The notes beneath the pieces were generated by a model, which did no database searches, was not told where the DNA came from, and saw only the letters and a program-made list of their open reading frames with translations. Of a stretch of 64,000 nucleotides of DNA, positions 18,024-28,152 are shown piece by piece. The DNA comes from Candidatus Tritonobacter lacicola (GTDB taxonomy: Bacteria; Auribacterota; Tritonobacteria; Tritonobacterales; Tritonobacteraceae): positions 33,336-97,335 of the forward strand of contig JAVCDC010000080.1 in the NCBI GenBank assembly GCA_030765135.1. Direction: 5' to 3'. Position numbers and translations under genes: made by a program. The stretch's first letter is position 1; each line of letters opens with the position of its first letter.

Positions 18024-21000
18024 ATGGAACAAGCTCGCTTGAAGGAAATAAATCTCGGTATCGATATCGGCTCGGTGAGCGTCAATGTAGCCGTCCTTGC
18101 GCCTGACGGGGATATGGTTGACGAGCGTTATATCCGGCACAGGGGCCGGCCTTTTACCGTCGCCCTGGAGGCCCTCCGGGAGGTGATTTCCCGTTACGGA
18201 GAGGGGGCCGTCCGGCACGTGGCGATGACGGGCTCGGGCGGCCGCAAGGTGGCGGAGGCGCTGTCGGTTCCCTATGTCAACGAGATCGTGGCCCAGGCAA
18301 AGGCGGCCGAGGCGATCCAGCCGGAGGCGAGGACGATCATCGAGATCGGCGGCGAGGACTCCAAGCTGATCAACCTGAAGAGCGAAGACGGCGGGCTGGC
18401 GGTGGAGGATTTCGCGATGAACACGATATGCGCCGCCGGGACCGGATCGTTCCTGGACCAGCAGGCGAGCCGCCTCAACCTCTCCATCGAGGACGAGTTC
18501 GGAAAACTGGCCCTGAAGTCGAAGAACCCCCCGCGCATAGCAGGCCGCTGCTCGGTCTTCGCCAAGACCGATATGATCCACCTCCAGCAGCAGGCCACGC
18601 CGGATTACGACATCGTTGCCGGCCTGTGCTACGCGATGGCGAGAAATTTCAAGAGCAATCTCGGCCGCGGCATGGACTTCGTCAAGCCCGTGGCCTTCCA
18701 CGGCGGCGTCGCGGCAAACATCGGTGTCGTCAAGGCACTCAAGGATGTATTCGACCTGAAAGACGGAGAGCTTATCGTCCCTCACCACCACGCCTCCATG
18801 GGGGCCATAGGTGCCGCCCTCGAAGCCGCAGAGAAGGGTTTCTCCACGGGCGGTTTGTCCATGGAGGGGCTGGAGAGGGCAGGAAGGGAGCTCGCGTCGA
18901 TGAAGGAGATTGATTACCGTCTGGAGCCCCTCTCCTCCGGTGTGGAGGAGGTGAAAGAGAGGCTGTCCACGGGCCGGGCAGTGGCCGGCATGGACGTGTA
19001 CCTGGGAATTGACGTGGGCTCCATCAGCACGAACGTGGTCGCGATAGACGCGGAGGGCGGACTACTGGCGAAAAGCTATCTCATGACGTCCGGGCGTCCC
19101 CTCGATGCGGTTAAGAAGGGGCTGGCCGAGGTTCATGAGAGACTCGGCGTGCAGGTGAACGTGAGAGGGGTGGGGAGCACGGGCTCCGGGCGGTACCTCA
19201 CAGGGGACTTCGTCGGAGCGGACGTGGTGAGGAATGAGATAACCGCCCAGGCGCGGGCGGCGATCGCCATCGACCCGGATGTCGACACGGTCTTCGAGAT
19301 CGGCGGGCAGGACTCCAAATACATAAGCCTGGCCGGCGGCGTCGTGATAGATTTCGAGATGAACCACGCCTGTGCCGCCGGGACGGGATCGTATCTCGAG
19401 GAGCAGGCGGAGAAGCTGGGCATCGACATCAAGGCCGAGTTCGGCGACCTGGCACTGAAAAGCCGCTTTCCGGTAAGGCTGGGAGAGCGCTGCACCGTTT
19501 TCATGGAGTCCGACGTCGTTCACTATCAGCAGGCGGGGGCCTCCATCGACGAGCTGGTGGGAGGCCTCTCCTATTCCATAGTCCGCAATTACCTGAACAG
19601 GGTGGTTGGCAAACGGATGGTGGGCGAGAGGATTTTATTCCAGGGGGGGGTGGCAGCGAACAGAGGCGTGGTCGCCGCCTTCAACAAGGTCGTGGGCAAG
19701 ACCGTTGTTGTTCCCCCTCACCACGAGGTGACGGGCGCCATAGGCGTTGCCCTCCTCGCGAGGGAGCATGCCGGGTCTTCAGCGGGGGATTTCAGGAGCG
19801 GTTTCCGCGGGTTTCAACTCGCCTCCCGGAAGTACGCTCTCAAATCGTTCACCTGCTCCCACTGCCCGAACATGTGCGAGGTGAAAGAGGTTGTCATCGA
19901 GGGCGAGCAGCCCCTGTACTACGGGAGCAGGTGCGACCGCTACAACATAAAAAAGGTGAAGAGGGATAACACCATTCCCGACCTTTTCCTCGAGAGGGAG
20001 GCCATTCTGGAGGGCTATCTAAAGGCCCCCTATAACTACAACGGGATCGACATAGGCATTCCGAGGGCCCTCTTCTTCCATGAATACATGCCTTTCTGGG
20101 CTACGTTCTTTTCCTCCCTGGGCTTCAGGGTCGTGCTGTCCCGTCGAACAAACAAGACCGTGATAAAGAGGGGCGTCGAGTCGGTCCTCTCCGAGACATG
20201 CTTCCCCGTCAAGGCCGCCCACGGCCACGTGATCGATCTCGTGGAGAAGGGGATAAAGCACATATTTATTCCCAGCATTATCACGAGCACCAGGGACGAT
20301 CAAAGACAGGAGAGAAATTTCTTTTGCCCCTATGTCCAGACGATACCCTATCTTGTGAGCGTCGCGCTTCGCGTGGAGCTTTCGGGGAGTACGTTGATAC
20401 GACCGGTCATCTACCTCGACAGGGACAGGGAGGAGATGGTCAGCGCCCTCTTAGGGTGCCTGGAGCCGTACGGGGTGTCCGGGAAGGACGTGGCCGGGGC
20501 CGTGGACATGGCCTGGGACTCGCAGAACGAATTCAACCGGCGGCTGAAGGAGAGGGGACGGGAGGTCCTTGCCGGCTTGCAGTCCGGGGAGAGGGCGTGT
20601 GTTATCGTAAGCAGGGCCTACAACGGCTGCGACCCGGAAATCAACCTTGACCTTCCGGGGAAGCTGCGCGATCTGGGTGTGATGGCAATACCCATGGATT
20701 TTCTCGAGATAGATGCCCGGGGCGATGAGGACCACTGGGACAACATGTTCTGGAAGTACGGCCAGCGGATACTCAAGGCCGCCGGCATCATCAACCGGGA
20801 CGAGCGCATCAACGCCGTCTATCTCTCCAACTTCGGTTGCGGACCTGATTCCTTTCTTACCACCTTCTTCAGGAAGGCGATGGGGGGGAAGCCGTTCCTG
20901 CAGCTGGAGATCGACGAGCACAGCGCCGATGCGGGCATTAGAACACGTTGCGAGGCTTTTCTGGACAGCATGAAGAACGTCGACGGCAGGAAAGCATGGC

Positions 21001-22244
21001 CCTTTTCACCGGCCTCGTTTTTCGTGAAGAAGAGCGTCGATGGACGGATACTGTTTATCCCCCATATGTGCGAGCATGCCCATGGCCTGGCGGCGGCGTT
21101 CAGGACATCCGGCATAGACGCGAGGGTCATGCCGCCTTCCGACGAAGAGAGCCTCGAGCTCGGCAGGAGATACACGGTGGGGAAGGAGTGCTTTCCGGCC
21201 ATCATCACCACCGGCGACATGCTGAGACAGATTTCCTCGCCCGATTTCGACCCTTCGGCCAGCGCGTTCTTCATGCCGTCGGGAACGGGTCCCTGCCGGT
21301 TCGGCCAGTACAATACACTGCACAAAATCATTCTCACCGACCTCGGGTTCGGGGATGTGCCGGTGATGTCTCTGAACCAGGGCAGAAAGTTCTACGAGGA
21401 TTTTAAAGATTTGAAATCGGACCCCAGCAGAAACGCCTGGCACGCTATCCTATCGTCGGACCTCATCACGAAGGCCCTCCACGCGATCAGACCTTACGAG
21501 ACGGAGAAGGGCCTGGCCGACAGGGTGCACGAGGAGGCTATTGCCAGGATCTGCTACGGGATCATGAACGGCAGGACCTTCGCCGCCGTGAGGGAGTGCG
21601 CGAACATGTTCAGGGAGATCCCGACGGATGGCAGGGGCTCAAGGCCCCTGGTCGCCGTGGTCGGGGAGATTTTTGTCAGGCAGCATGTGTTCAGTAACAA
21701 CGATCTCATCCGCCAGCTGGAGGGGCAGGGAGCGGAGGTCGTCCTATCGAGCTTCGCCGAGTGGATCTACTACATCAACTTCACCGGGATGAGGCAGAAC
21801 AGGGAGTTCGGGGACTACCGCCACTATTTCCAGACGCGCGTAAAGGACACGGTGGAGCTTGTTGACGAGATGCGGATGTCCAGGTATTTCCGCGGTCTCT
21901 TCAGCCCCCTCCGCGAGACGAGGCCGCGGAAATACCTGGATCTCAGCAACAGGTACATCCACGACTCGTTCGAGGGAGAGACGACCGTCACGCTGGGCAA
22001 GTCGATCGAGTCTTACCACGAGGGGACCTCCGGCATCGTAAACGTGATGCCTTTTACGTGCATGCCAGGCACCATCGTGAGCGGCATGCTCAAGCAGTTC
22101 CGGGCGGACCACGATTCCATCCCGGTAATATCCATCGCCTACGAGGGGCAAAAAGAGATGGGGGCGGTGACCAGGCTCGAGGCCTTCATGCACCAGGTGC
22201 GCGAGTATCACCGTTCCCGCGAGGGCGCGGGGCGCCGACCTTGA
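18024..22244 (+). CDS. Giant 2-hydroxyacyl-CoA dehydratase activase-like protein (tandem BadF/BcrA ASKHA domains plus dehydratase-related C-terminus)
   Basis: Two ASKHA modules (LGIDIGSVSVNVAV..., LGIDVGSISTNVVAID..., AAGTGSFLDQQA / AAGTGSYLEEQA) followed by CxxCxxC-type linker and IDIGIPRALFFHEYMPFWATFF. Confidence 0.85.
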   Translation: MEQARLKEINLGIDIGSVSVNVAVLAPDGDMVDERYIRHRGRPFTVALEALREVISRYGEGAVRHVAMTGSGGRKVAEALSVPYVNEIVAQAKAAEAIQPEARTIIEIGGEDSKLINLKSEDGGLAVEDFAMNTICAAGTGSFLDQQASRLNLSIEDEFGKLALKSKNPPRIAGRCSVFAKTDMIHLQQQATPDYDIVAGLCYAMARNFKSNLGRGMDFVKPVAFHGGVAANIGVVKALKDVFDLKDGELIVPHHHASMGAIGAALEAAEKGFSTGGLSMEGLERAGRELASMKEIDYRLEPLSSGVEEVKERLSTGRAVAGMDVYLGIDVGSISTNVVAIDAEGGLLAKSYLMTSGRPLDAVKKGLAEVHERLGVQVNVRGVGSTGSGRYLTGDFVGADVVRNEITAQARAAIAIDPDVDTVFEIGGQDSKYISLAGGVVIDFEMNHACAAGTGSYLEEQAEKLGIDIKAEFGDLALKSRFPVRLGERCTVFMESDVVHYQQAGASIDELVGGLSYSIVRNYLNRVVGKRMVGERILFQGGVAANRGVVAAFNKVVGKTVVVPPHHEVTGAIGVALLAREHAGSSAGDFRSGFRGFQLASRKYALKSFTCSHCPNMCEVKEVVIEGEQPLYYGSRCDRYNIKKVKRDNTIPDLFLEREAILEGYLKAPYNYNGIDIGIPRALFFHEYMPFWATFFSSLGFRVVLSRRTNKTVIKRGVESVLSETCFPVKAAHGHVIDLVEKGIKHIFIPSIITSTRDDQRQERNFFCPYVQTIPYLVSVALRVELSGSTLIRPVIYLDRDREEMVSALLGCLEPYGVSGKDVAGAVDMAWDSQNEFNRRLKERGREVLAGLQSGERACVIVSRAYNGCDPEINLDLPGKLRDLGVMAIPMDFLEIDARGDEDHWDNMFWKYGQRILKAAGIINRDERINAVYLSNFGCGPDSFLTTFFRKAMGGKPFLQLEIDEHSADAGIRTRCEAFLDSMKNVDGRKAWPFSPASFFVKKSVDGRILFIPHMCEHAHGLAAAFRTSGIDARVMPPSDEESLELGRRYTVGKECFPAIITTGDMLRQISSPDFDPSASAFFMPSGTGPCRFGQYNTLHKIILTDLGFGDVPVMSLNQGRKFYEDFKDLKSDPSRNAWHAILSSDLITKALHAIRPYETEKGLADRVHEEAIARICYGIMNGRTFAAVRECANMFREIPTDGRGSRPLVAVVGEIFVRQHVFSNNDLIRQLEGQGAEVVLSSFAEWIYYINFTGMRQNREFGDYRHYFQTRVKDTVELVDEMRMSRYFRGLFSPLRETRPRKYLDLSNRYIHDSFEGETTVTLGKSIESYHEGTSGIVNVMPFTCMPGTIVSGMLKQFRADHDSIPVISIAYEGQKEMGAVTRLEAFMHQVREYHRSREGAGRRP

Positions 22245-22327
22245 ATAGTCAGGTTGTTATCGGCGAGTGGTCACCGCTGCACGGGACATAGACGATGGAT
22301 GCCATAGTTACGATTAAGAGTACGAGG

Positions 22328-23386
22328 ATGTGCCGATTGCCGTATTTACTTGCCAGCTTTTTGATCAGCACTGCTTTACTCCTTCCCCTGCAAGCCCAAG
22401 GGCGGATAGAGATCATTTTAATGGGGCAGACCAGGGGGTTGAGGCCGCCCCCCCTGGGCGACGAGAACTGGTTCTGCGGAACTCCCTTCGGCCACACGGC
22501 GCTCTACATAGAGAGCGCCTGCCCCGATGATGAAAGGGTCGTCCGCCAGTGCCGCGAGGGGGAGAGGGGCGGCCTGGTGCTCACGGTCGACAAGCAGTTG
22601 AAGGATACCTTCTTTACAGCAGTCCCGCGGGAAGAGTTTTTCTACGGACCGCTCGATCCGGATGCCCTGCCTGCCTCGGTCAGCAGGGAAGATATCAAGG
22701 AAGCCTTCGATATTTTTAACGATAAATACGGCTTCCTTTACAAGAAGGGGCCCGGAATCTCGGGATTCGGCCAGGATTACGGCATACTCTATATCAGGAA
22801 GGCGTGGGGCATCGTGTACCCCACCACTAAAGAGGAGGAGGCGAGGATCATCGAGTACTGGCGGGACCACGTGCGCGACGAGTTCTACCCGGTAGCCAAC
22901 AACTGCGCCTCGACCATAACGGAGTCACTGAACAACGCGGGCCTGGGCTTCCACACGTTTATCCGCCGCCGTGCCTCCTACAACGCTTTTATTTACGCGA
23001 TCAAAAAGCTCCTCCTTGCGGGGGCGGGGGCGAGGGCGCCTGACGGGAATTACTTAAGGAGAGAAGGAGCTTATGTCACGGAATACAGCCAGCTCAAATC
23101 CAAGGCTGTTATCTCCTCGAACAGGCCGTTCAACGTTTACACACTGCGCAACCTCGAATATCTTGTCTGGCTCTCCCCGAAGGGAGAACCATCTCTCCCA
23201 AGCGACAAGCCAATCAACTACAGTGAATACCCGGCGGGGAATGAGGTCGCTCTTACGAACCCGGCCAGGGGTTTTCTGTCAAGCCGTCCCCGGTGGCTCC
23301 TGTCAAAGCCCGACGAGTTCATCAGGCTCTGGATACAGTCGGTCAAGGGTGTATGGTATCTCATCAATCCCGTGAAGGGCATTTAG
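22328..23386 (+). CDS. Predicted secreted protein with His/Cys (papain/DUF4105-like) signature
   Basis: Signal peptide MCRLPYLLASFLISTALLLPLQAQG; TPFGHTALYIES ... NNCASTITESLNNAG. Confidence 0.5.
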   Translation: MCRLPYLLASFLISTALLLPLQAQGRIEIILMGQTRGLRPPPLGDENWFCGTPFGHTALYIESACPDDERVVRQCREGERGGLVLTVDKQLKDTFFTAVPREEFFYGPLDPDALPASVSREDIKEAFDIFNDKYGFLYKKGPGISGFGQDYGILYIRKAWGIVYPTTKEEEARIIEYWRDHVRDEFYPVANNCASTITESLNNAGLGFHTFIRRRASYNAFIYAIKKLLLAGAGARAPDGNYLRREGAYVTEYSQLKSKAVISSNRPFNVYTLRNLEYLVWLSPKGEPSLPSDKPINYSEYPAGNEVALTNPARGFLSSRPRWLLSKPDEFIRLWIQSVKGVWYLINPVKGI

Positions 23387-23469
23387 TTTGAGCTTCGATT
23401 TTAATGGAACTTTATGACATGATCAGGTGTCTTATTAATGGATTGGTAAGTACCTAGAAGGAAATTGCT

Positions 23470-24696
23470 ATGGAATGGGCTAAGAAGATATTGGGCGTAT
23501 TGTTAGTGATTGTAGTGGCGGGAACGGTATGGTCTGAGGAGAAGCCGGCTGTAAAGGCCGGGAACGATCGTGCCGTGGTTGTGAAGGGGAACAACGAGTT
23601 CGCCTTCGACCTCTACGCGAAGCTGCGCGGAAGGGAGGGGAACCTTTTTCTCTCTCCCTTCAGCATCTCGACGGCGCTGGCGATGACATACGCCGGGGCG
23701 CGTGGCGGGACGGAGGCACAGATGGCAAAGGCCCTTCATCTCACGCTGCCGGGTGAAGAGCTGCATTCCGCCTTCGCCGGACTGATACGGGGTCTGGATG
23801 AGGATAAAAAAGGGCGGGGCTACGAGCTCGTCGTCGCCAACGCCCTGTGGGGACAGAAGGGCTACGGTTTTCTCAAGGAATACCTGGATTTAACAAGGTC
23901 CTGTTATGGAGCAGGTCTCCACGAGGTTGATTTCGAGAAGGCCGCGGAGGCCGCGCGGAAGTCCATCAATGCCTGGGTCGAGAAAAAAACCAAAGATAAG
24001 ATCAAGGACCTTATAAAGCCCGGCGTGCTGTCCTCCCTCACGCGGCTTGTCCTGACAAACGCAATCTACTTCAAGGGCCAGTGGGCTTCACGGTTCAAGG
24101 AGGAAGCGACGAAGGACGGGCCGTTCACGCTCTCCTCCGGCAAGAAGGTTACCGTCCCCATGATGAACCAAACGGAGGAGTTCGGTTATATGGAGGACGG
24201 GTATATGCAGGCCCTGGAGCTTCCCTATATCGGTGACAGGTTGTCCATGGTTGTCTTACTGCCGAAGAAGGTAGATGGTATGGCGGTCCTCGAGAAATCT
24301 CTCACGGCGAAAAACCTGTCACAGTGGCTGTCGCGATTGCATAAGCGGAAGGTCGTCGTCGCATTGCCGAGGTTTAAGTTCACCTCGGAGTTCGGCCTGG
24401 CAGATGTACTCAAGTCGATGGGAATGACCGACGCCTTCTCCCTGCCGCCCGCCGACTTCTCTGGAATGGACGGAAAGAAGGACCTCTTTATCTCTGCCGT
24501 TATCCACAAGGCGTTCGTCGATGTGAACGAGGAGGGGACTGAGGCCGCCGCGGCCACCGCTGTTGTGATGAAATTGGAAGCCGCAATGCCGGAGCCGGTC
24601 CCAGTATTCCGGGCCGACCACCCTTTCCTTTTCATCATCCGCGACACAAAGACCGGCAGCATCCTCTTCATGGGACGCATGATTGACCCATCTTGA
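23470..24696 (+). CDS. Secreted serpin (serine protease inhibitor family)
   Basis: NLFLSPFSISTALAMTYAGARGGTEAQM; LVLTNAIYFKGQW; VDVNEEGTEAAAATAVVM hinge; DHPFLFIIRDTKTGSILFMGRM. Confidence 0.95.
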   Translation: MEWAKKILGVLLVIVVAGTVWSEEKPAVKAGNDRAVVVKGNNEFAFDLYAKLRGREGNLFLSPFSISTALAMTYAGARGGTEAQMAKALHLTLPGEELHSAFAGLIRGLDEDKKGRGYELVVANALWGQKGYGFLKEYLDLTRSCYGAGLHEVDFEKAAEAARKSINAWVEKKTKDKIKDLIKPGVLSSLTRLVLTNAIYFKGQWASRFKEEATKDGPFTLSSGKKVTVPMMNQTEEFGYMEDGYMQALELPYIGDRLSMVVLLPKKVDGMAVLEKSLTAKNLSQWLSRLHKRKVVVALPRFKFTSEFGLADVLKSMGMTDAFSLPPADFSGMDGKKDLFISAVIHKAFVDVNEEGTEAAAATAVVMKLEAAMPEPVPVFRADHPFLFIIRDTKTGSILFMGRMIDPS

Positions 24697-24928
24697 GGAT
24701 GCTCAACTGCCCCGGATACAAAGGCCGAACAGTAGGTCAGGGATGAAACTCCGGGGGCAGCTAATAACCAAGTAACAAGAAACAAACACCAAACAATGCC
24801 CAATATTCAATAACCGGTCTCCAAACGGAATCTACTTCTATCTGGAGAAATTAATTACCGGGTTTGGTTATTTGAATTTGGAGTTTGTGATTTGTTCGGT
24901 TATTGTTACTTGTATCTTGGTGTTTGAT

Positions 24929-25591
24929 CTATAGTTTCGAGTAGTCCACGACCTCCACCCCTTTAGGGGCTTTGAACTTGAAGAAGCTGTCCTTGATCGG
25001 CGGGTTGATGGAGATGTTCGTGAACTCGAAGACGGTCGTGTCCTTCGACCTCTCGAACTGCTCGGTCCTGACGGGGACCATTTTTTCACGGTCCAGCCAG
25101 ACGCGTATTTTTTCCAGGACGTTCGCTATCTCCTTGTTCCTGGGGAAGAAGTCCAGGACGAAGGCGCCGCCTTCATCCTCGCTGACCAGGCTGATTGCGA
25201 AGTTTTTCTTGAGCTCCGATGCAGGTACGCCGAATCCTATAAGGAGCGTCGATATCTTGTAGTCCCTGCCCAGGTCAATCTTCTGTATCTGCTTGATGTC
25301 GGGGATGTACGTCCAGGCGACGCCGTCGTTGAGGTATACCTCGTTCGAGTCGGGTGGGGCGTAGTGCCATGCCATCTTCCCGCCTTTTTTATAGTATATC
25401 CTGCCCCTGGATTCCTGCTTATCATCGAAGAGTGAGAAGCGTTTGACCTGTGTGAAGTCCGCCGTGAGGGTCTCTATCTTACCGCCCTTCTCCTCCATCA
25501 GGGCGAGGACCCTGTCCAGCTGATCGCCGTATGAAGGTACGGCAAAGGATATAAGGATCAAGCAGAGGGACTGGAATAAGACCTTTTTCAT
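24929..25591 (-). CDS. lolA: Outer-membrane lipoprotein carrier protein LolA-like
   Basis: Signal peptide; TLTADFTQVKRFSLFDDKQESRGRIYYKKGGKMAWHYAPPDSNEVYLNDGVAWTYIPD. Confidence 0.85.
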   Translation of the reverse strand: MKKVLFQSLCLILISFAVPSYGDQLDRVLALMEEKGGKIETLTADFTQVKRFSLFDDKQESRGRIYYKKGGKMAWHYAPPDSNEVYLNDGVAWTYIPDIKQIQKIDLGRDYKISTLLIGFGVPASELKKNFAISLVSEDEGGAFVLDFFPRNKEIANVLEKIRVWLDREKMVPVRTEQFERSKDTTVFEFTNISINPPIKDSFFKFKAPKGVEVVDYSKL

Positions 25592-25602
25592 AACTTATTA
25601 TA

Positions 25603-26388
25603 TCAGGCCGGCTTTCTCCTGGAAAAGCAGCCTTTTTTCTGAAGAAGCTTGAGAAGGCCCGCCAGGGCGGAAGCCGCCACGATGGCCAGGAGGGCCTTCC
25701 ATCCCGGTTTCCATTCGTAGCCGATCACGGCCAGGATCGCGTACCTGGGCCATCTTCCCACCAGGGAGGCGAAGAAGAATCTCATTTTCGGGTACACGGC
25801 CGAGATGGCGAGCATCCTTATGACGTCTATGGGCAGGGGGAGGAAAGAAGCGACGGCTATTGTGATAAAAGGCGCCTTATTGAACCAGCGTACGCTTCTT
25901 TCGTGCGTCCTTGTTTGCCGGATTTTATCCACGGGCCTGAACTTGAAGGTGTAGGTGAGGATGTGGTAGTCGTGCATGTTGGCTATGGCCGATGCTATGG
26001 CCCCGACGGAGGCGACGAGAAACGTGGCGAAGATGAGCGGGTGGTATGCCTCGGCGAGCATGAGACACGGCGGCGCCGTCGGCAGGGGGCAGAAGGTGGA
26101 TGCCACGCTCATGTAGAGGAAGAAGTAGATCAGGTTGGAAGGGGTTTCCCCGGCGGCCTGGCCGAGAATAAGGAGAACGGCGCCCATGCCGAGCACCAGG
26201 AGGCCGTAAAATATGAACCATTTTTTCAGAGCTTTTACGGCCCTCGATACGTCCGTCCGGTTACAGGAGGGTGTTATCTTTCGGGATTGTGCTTCTGCCG
26301 GGGTGCTAACCGCCTGACTGTTGTTCCCGGCCTCCCTGCTTTCTAGCGTCCGGGTTCCGGAACAACGATAAGACATCCGTTCCATCAT
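25603..26388 (-). CDS. DedA/VTT-domain membrane protein (start uncertain)
   Basis: Multi-TM; APFITIAVASFLPLPIDVIRMLAISAVYPKMRFFFASLVGRWPRYAILAVIGY. Confidence 0.65.
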   Translation of the reverse strand: MMERMSYRCSGTRTLESREAGNNSQAVSTPAEAQSRKITPSCNRTDVSRAVKALKKWFIFYGLLVLGMGAVLLILGQAAGETPSNLIYFFLYMSVASTFCPLPTAPPCLMLAEAYHPLIFATFLVASVGAIASAIANMHDYHILTYTFKFRPVDKIRQTRTHERSVRWFNKAPFITIAVASFLPLPIDVIRMLAISAVYPKMRFFFASLVGRWPRYAILAVIGYEWKPGWKALLAIVAASALAGLLKLLQKKGCFSRRKPA

Positions 26389-27056
26389 CCCTTGATCTTT
26401 CCGTCCAGCATGTGGAGGACGCGGCCCGCCATGCCCGCTATCTTCTTATTGTGCGTTACGATAATGAGTGTGCGTCCGTTCTCCCTGTTCAGCTTCGTGA
26501 GGAGCTCCATGATCCCGCGCGATGTCTTCGAGTCCAGGCTGCCCGTCGGCTCGTCGGCCAGAATGACGGCGGGGTTGCACACGAGGGCCCTTGCTATCGA
26601 TACCCGCTGCTGCTCGCCGACCGAGAGCTCGTTCGGACGCCTGTCCATCTTGTCCTCCAGGCCCACGAGCTGGAGGTATCGGCATATCTCATCCCCGGCG
26701 GCCATTCCGCGAAGCCGTGTCGCTATCCCGAGATTGGCCCGCGCCGTCAGGGTCGGGATGAGGTTGAACTGCTGGAAGACGAAACCGATCGACTTCCTCC
26801 TCAGCCCGGTTAGATCCCGGTCCTTGAGATTTTCAGTAGGTATCCCGTTGATGATTACCCTCCCCGATGTGGGCGTGATGAGGGCCCCCAGCAGGTATAG
26901 AAGGGTCGACTTGCCGCAGCCGGAGGGACCGACGATTGAGACGTGTTCCCCCTCTTCAATTGACAGTGAAATACCCTGAACGGCTTCGACACTGACATTG
27001 CCGGGATGGTAGGTCTTGGCCACGTCCTCGGCTTTAAGGACTGTCTCTTTATTCAT
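26385..27056 (-). CDS. ABC transporter ATP-binding protein (LolD/MacB type)
   Basis: GPSGCGKSTLL Walker A, LSVGEQQRVSIARAL signature, VILADEPTGSLD Walker B. Confidence 0.92.
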   Translation of the reverse strand: MNKETVLKAEDVAKTYHPGNVSVEAVQGISLSIEEGEHVSIVGPSGCGKSTLLYLLGALITPTSGRVIINGIPTENLKDRDLTGLRRKSIGFVFQQFNLIPTLTARANLGIATRLRGMAAGDEICRYLQLVGLEDKMDRRPNELSVGEQQRVSIARALVCNPAVILADEPTGSLDSKTSRGIMELLTKLNRENGRTLIIVTHNKKIAGMAGRVLHMLDGKIKG

Positions 27057-28152
27057 ACCGCAACGCCTCGATTGGATCCAAGAATGATGCCCGGAGAGCG
27101 GGATAGAGCGCGCCGAGAACTCCACCGAGAATTCCCAGCCCACCGGCTATAACGATCCACCCTGTCGATGTCTCTATTGTGAGAAGCGGGTGGGCGAACA
27201 GTATCCATCGCGTTGAGAGGAATGAGAGAAGGTATCCGACGAGTACACCCATGGCGCACAGGATGACCGACTCCAGGACGATGCTTCTCATGATGTAGGA
27301 TCTTGTTGCACCGATGGCCCTCAGGATCCCGATCTCGCGCGTCCTTTCAAGTATTGTGGTATAGAGGGCCAGCAGAATCACCAGGAAGCTTATTATCAAA
27401 GCGGCCGAGATTATGGTCCCTATGAATTCATCGAGATAGTCGATGTTACCCTGGAGTGCCTCCGCGTAGGCGGCGACTTCGGTCGGTCGCAGTCCGGGAT
27501 ATCGACCGGCTATCTCTTCGGCTACCGTGGAGACGACATTTTCGTCCCGGCTCGCGCACTTGATGAAGAAGAGCGAAGCTTTATCTTTCTGCTTCAGGAG
27601 ATCCTGAAGGGCCGGCAGGGGCATGGAGACGCGAGAACCTATTCCCGCCCTGTAGATTCCGCAGATCGTGAACGGCCGCGCCAGGAACGTCACCTCGTCT
27701 CCCACCTTGTAGCCCGTCGCCTTCGCGAGCCGCTCGTCAACCATTACCTCATTGTCGTTCGTCCAGTATCTTCCCTTCTTGAGGGATAGGCCCGCGCCGA
27801 TCCTGTCGAAGCTTTCGAGGTCTATCCCGTAGATGACGTGTATGACGTTGTTTATCGTGGTCGTCCACGTCATGAGGGGCGAGACCCCGGCGACGCCGTC
27901 GATCTCCTCGATCTTTCCGGCGTAGGCGACCGGAAGGTTGCCGCTCCTCAATCCCAGGAAGTAGGAGCTCCCGGCCGGCTGAACAATAATGTCCGCGCCG
28001 ATCCTGACGACCCTCCTCGATGATTCGGATATCACGCCGCTGCAGAGGCCGACGAGGACGAGCAGGAGCGTTATGCCGAGGGCGACCGCGAGTATGCAGA
28101 TGGCGCTTCGCACCTTGCGTCGCTGCAAGTTGGAAATGGCCAGAGAGATCAT
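27049..28152 (-). CDS. ABC transporter permease, FtsX/MacB_PCD type
   Basis: N-terminal TM plus periplasmic domain plus three C-terminal TMs; TTILERTREIGILRAIGATRSYI. Confidence 0.9.
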   Translation of the reverse strand: MISLAISNLQRRKVRSAICILAVALGITLLLVLVGLCSGVISESSRRVVRIGADIIVQPAGSSYFLGLRSGNLPVAYAGKIEEIDGVAGVSPLMTWTTTINNVIHVIYGIDLESFDRIGAGLSLKKGRYWTNDNEVMVDERLAKATGYKVGDEVTFLARPFTICGIYRAGIGSRVSMPLPALQDLLKQKDKASLFFIKCASRDENVVSTVAEEIAGRYPGLRPTEVAAYAEALQGNIDYLDEFIGTIISAALIISFLVILLALYTTILERTREIGILRAIGATRSYIMRSIVLESVILCAMGVLVGYLLSFLSTRWILFAHPLLTIETSTGWIVIAGGLGILGGVLGALYPALRASFLDPIEALRYE

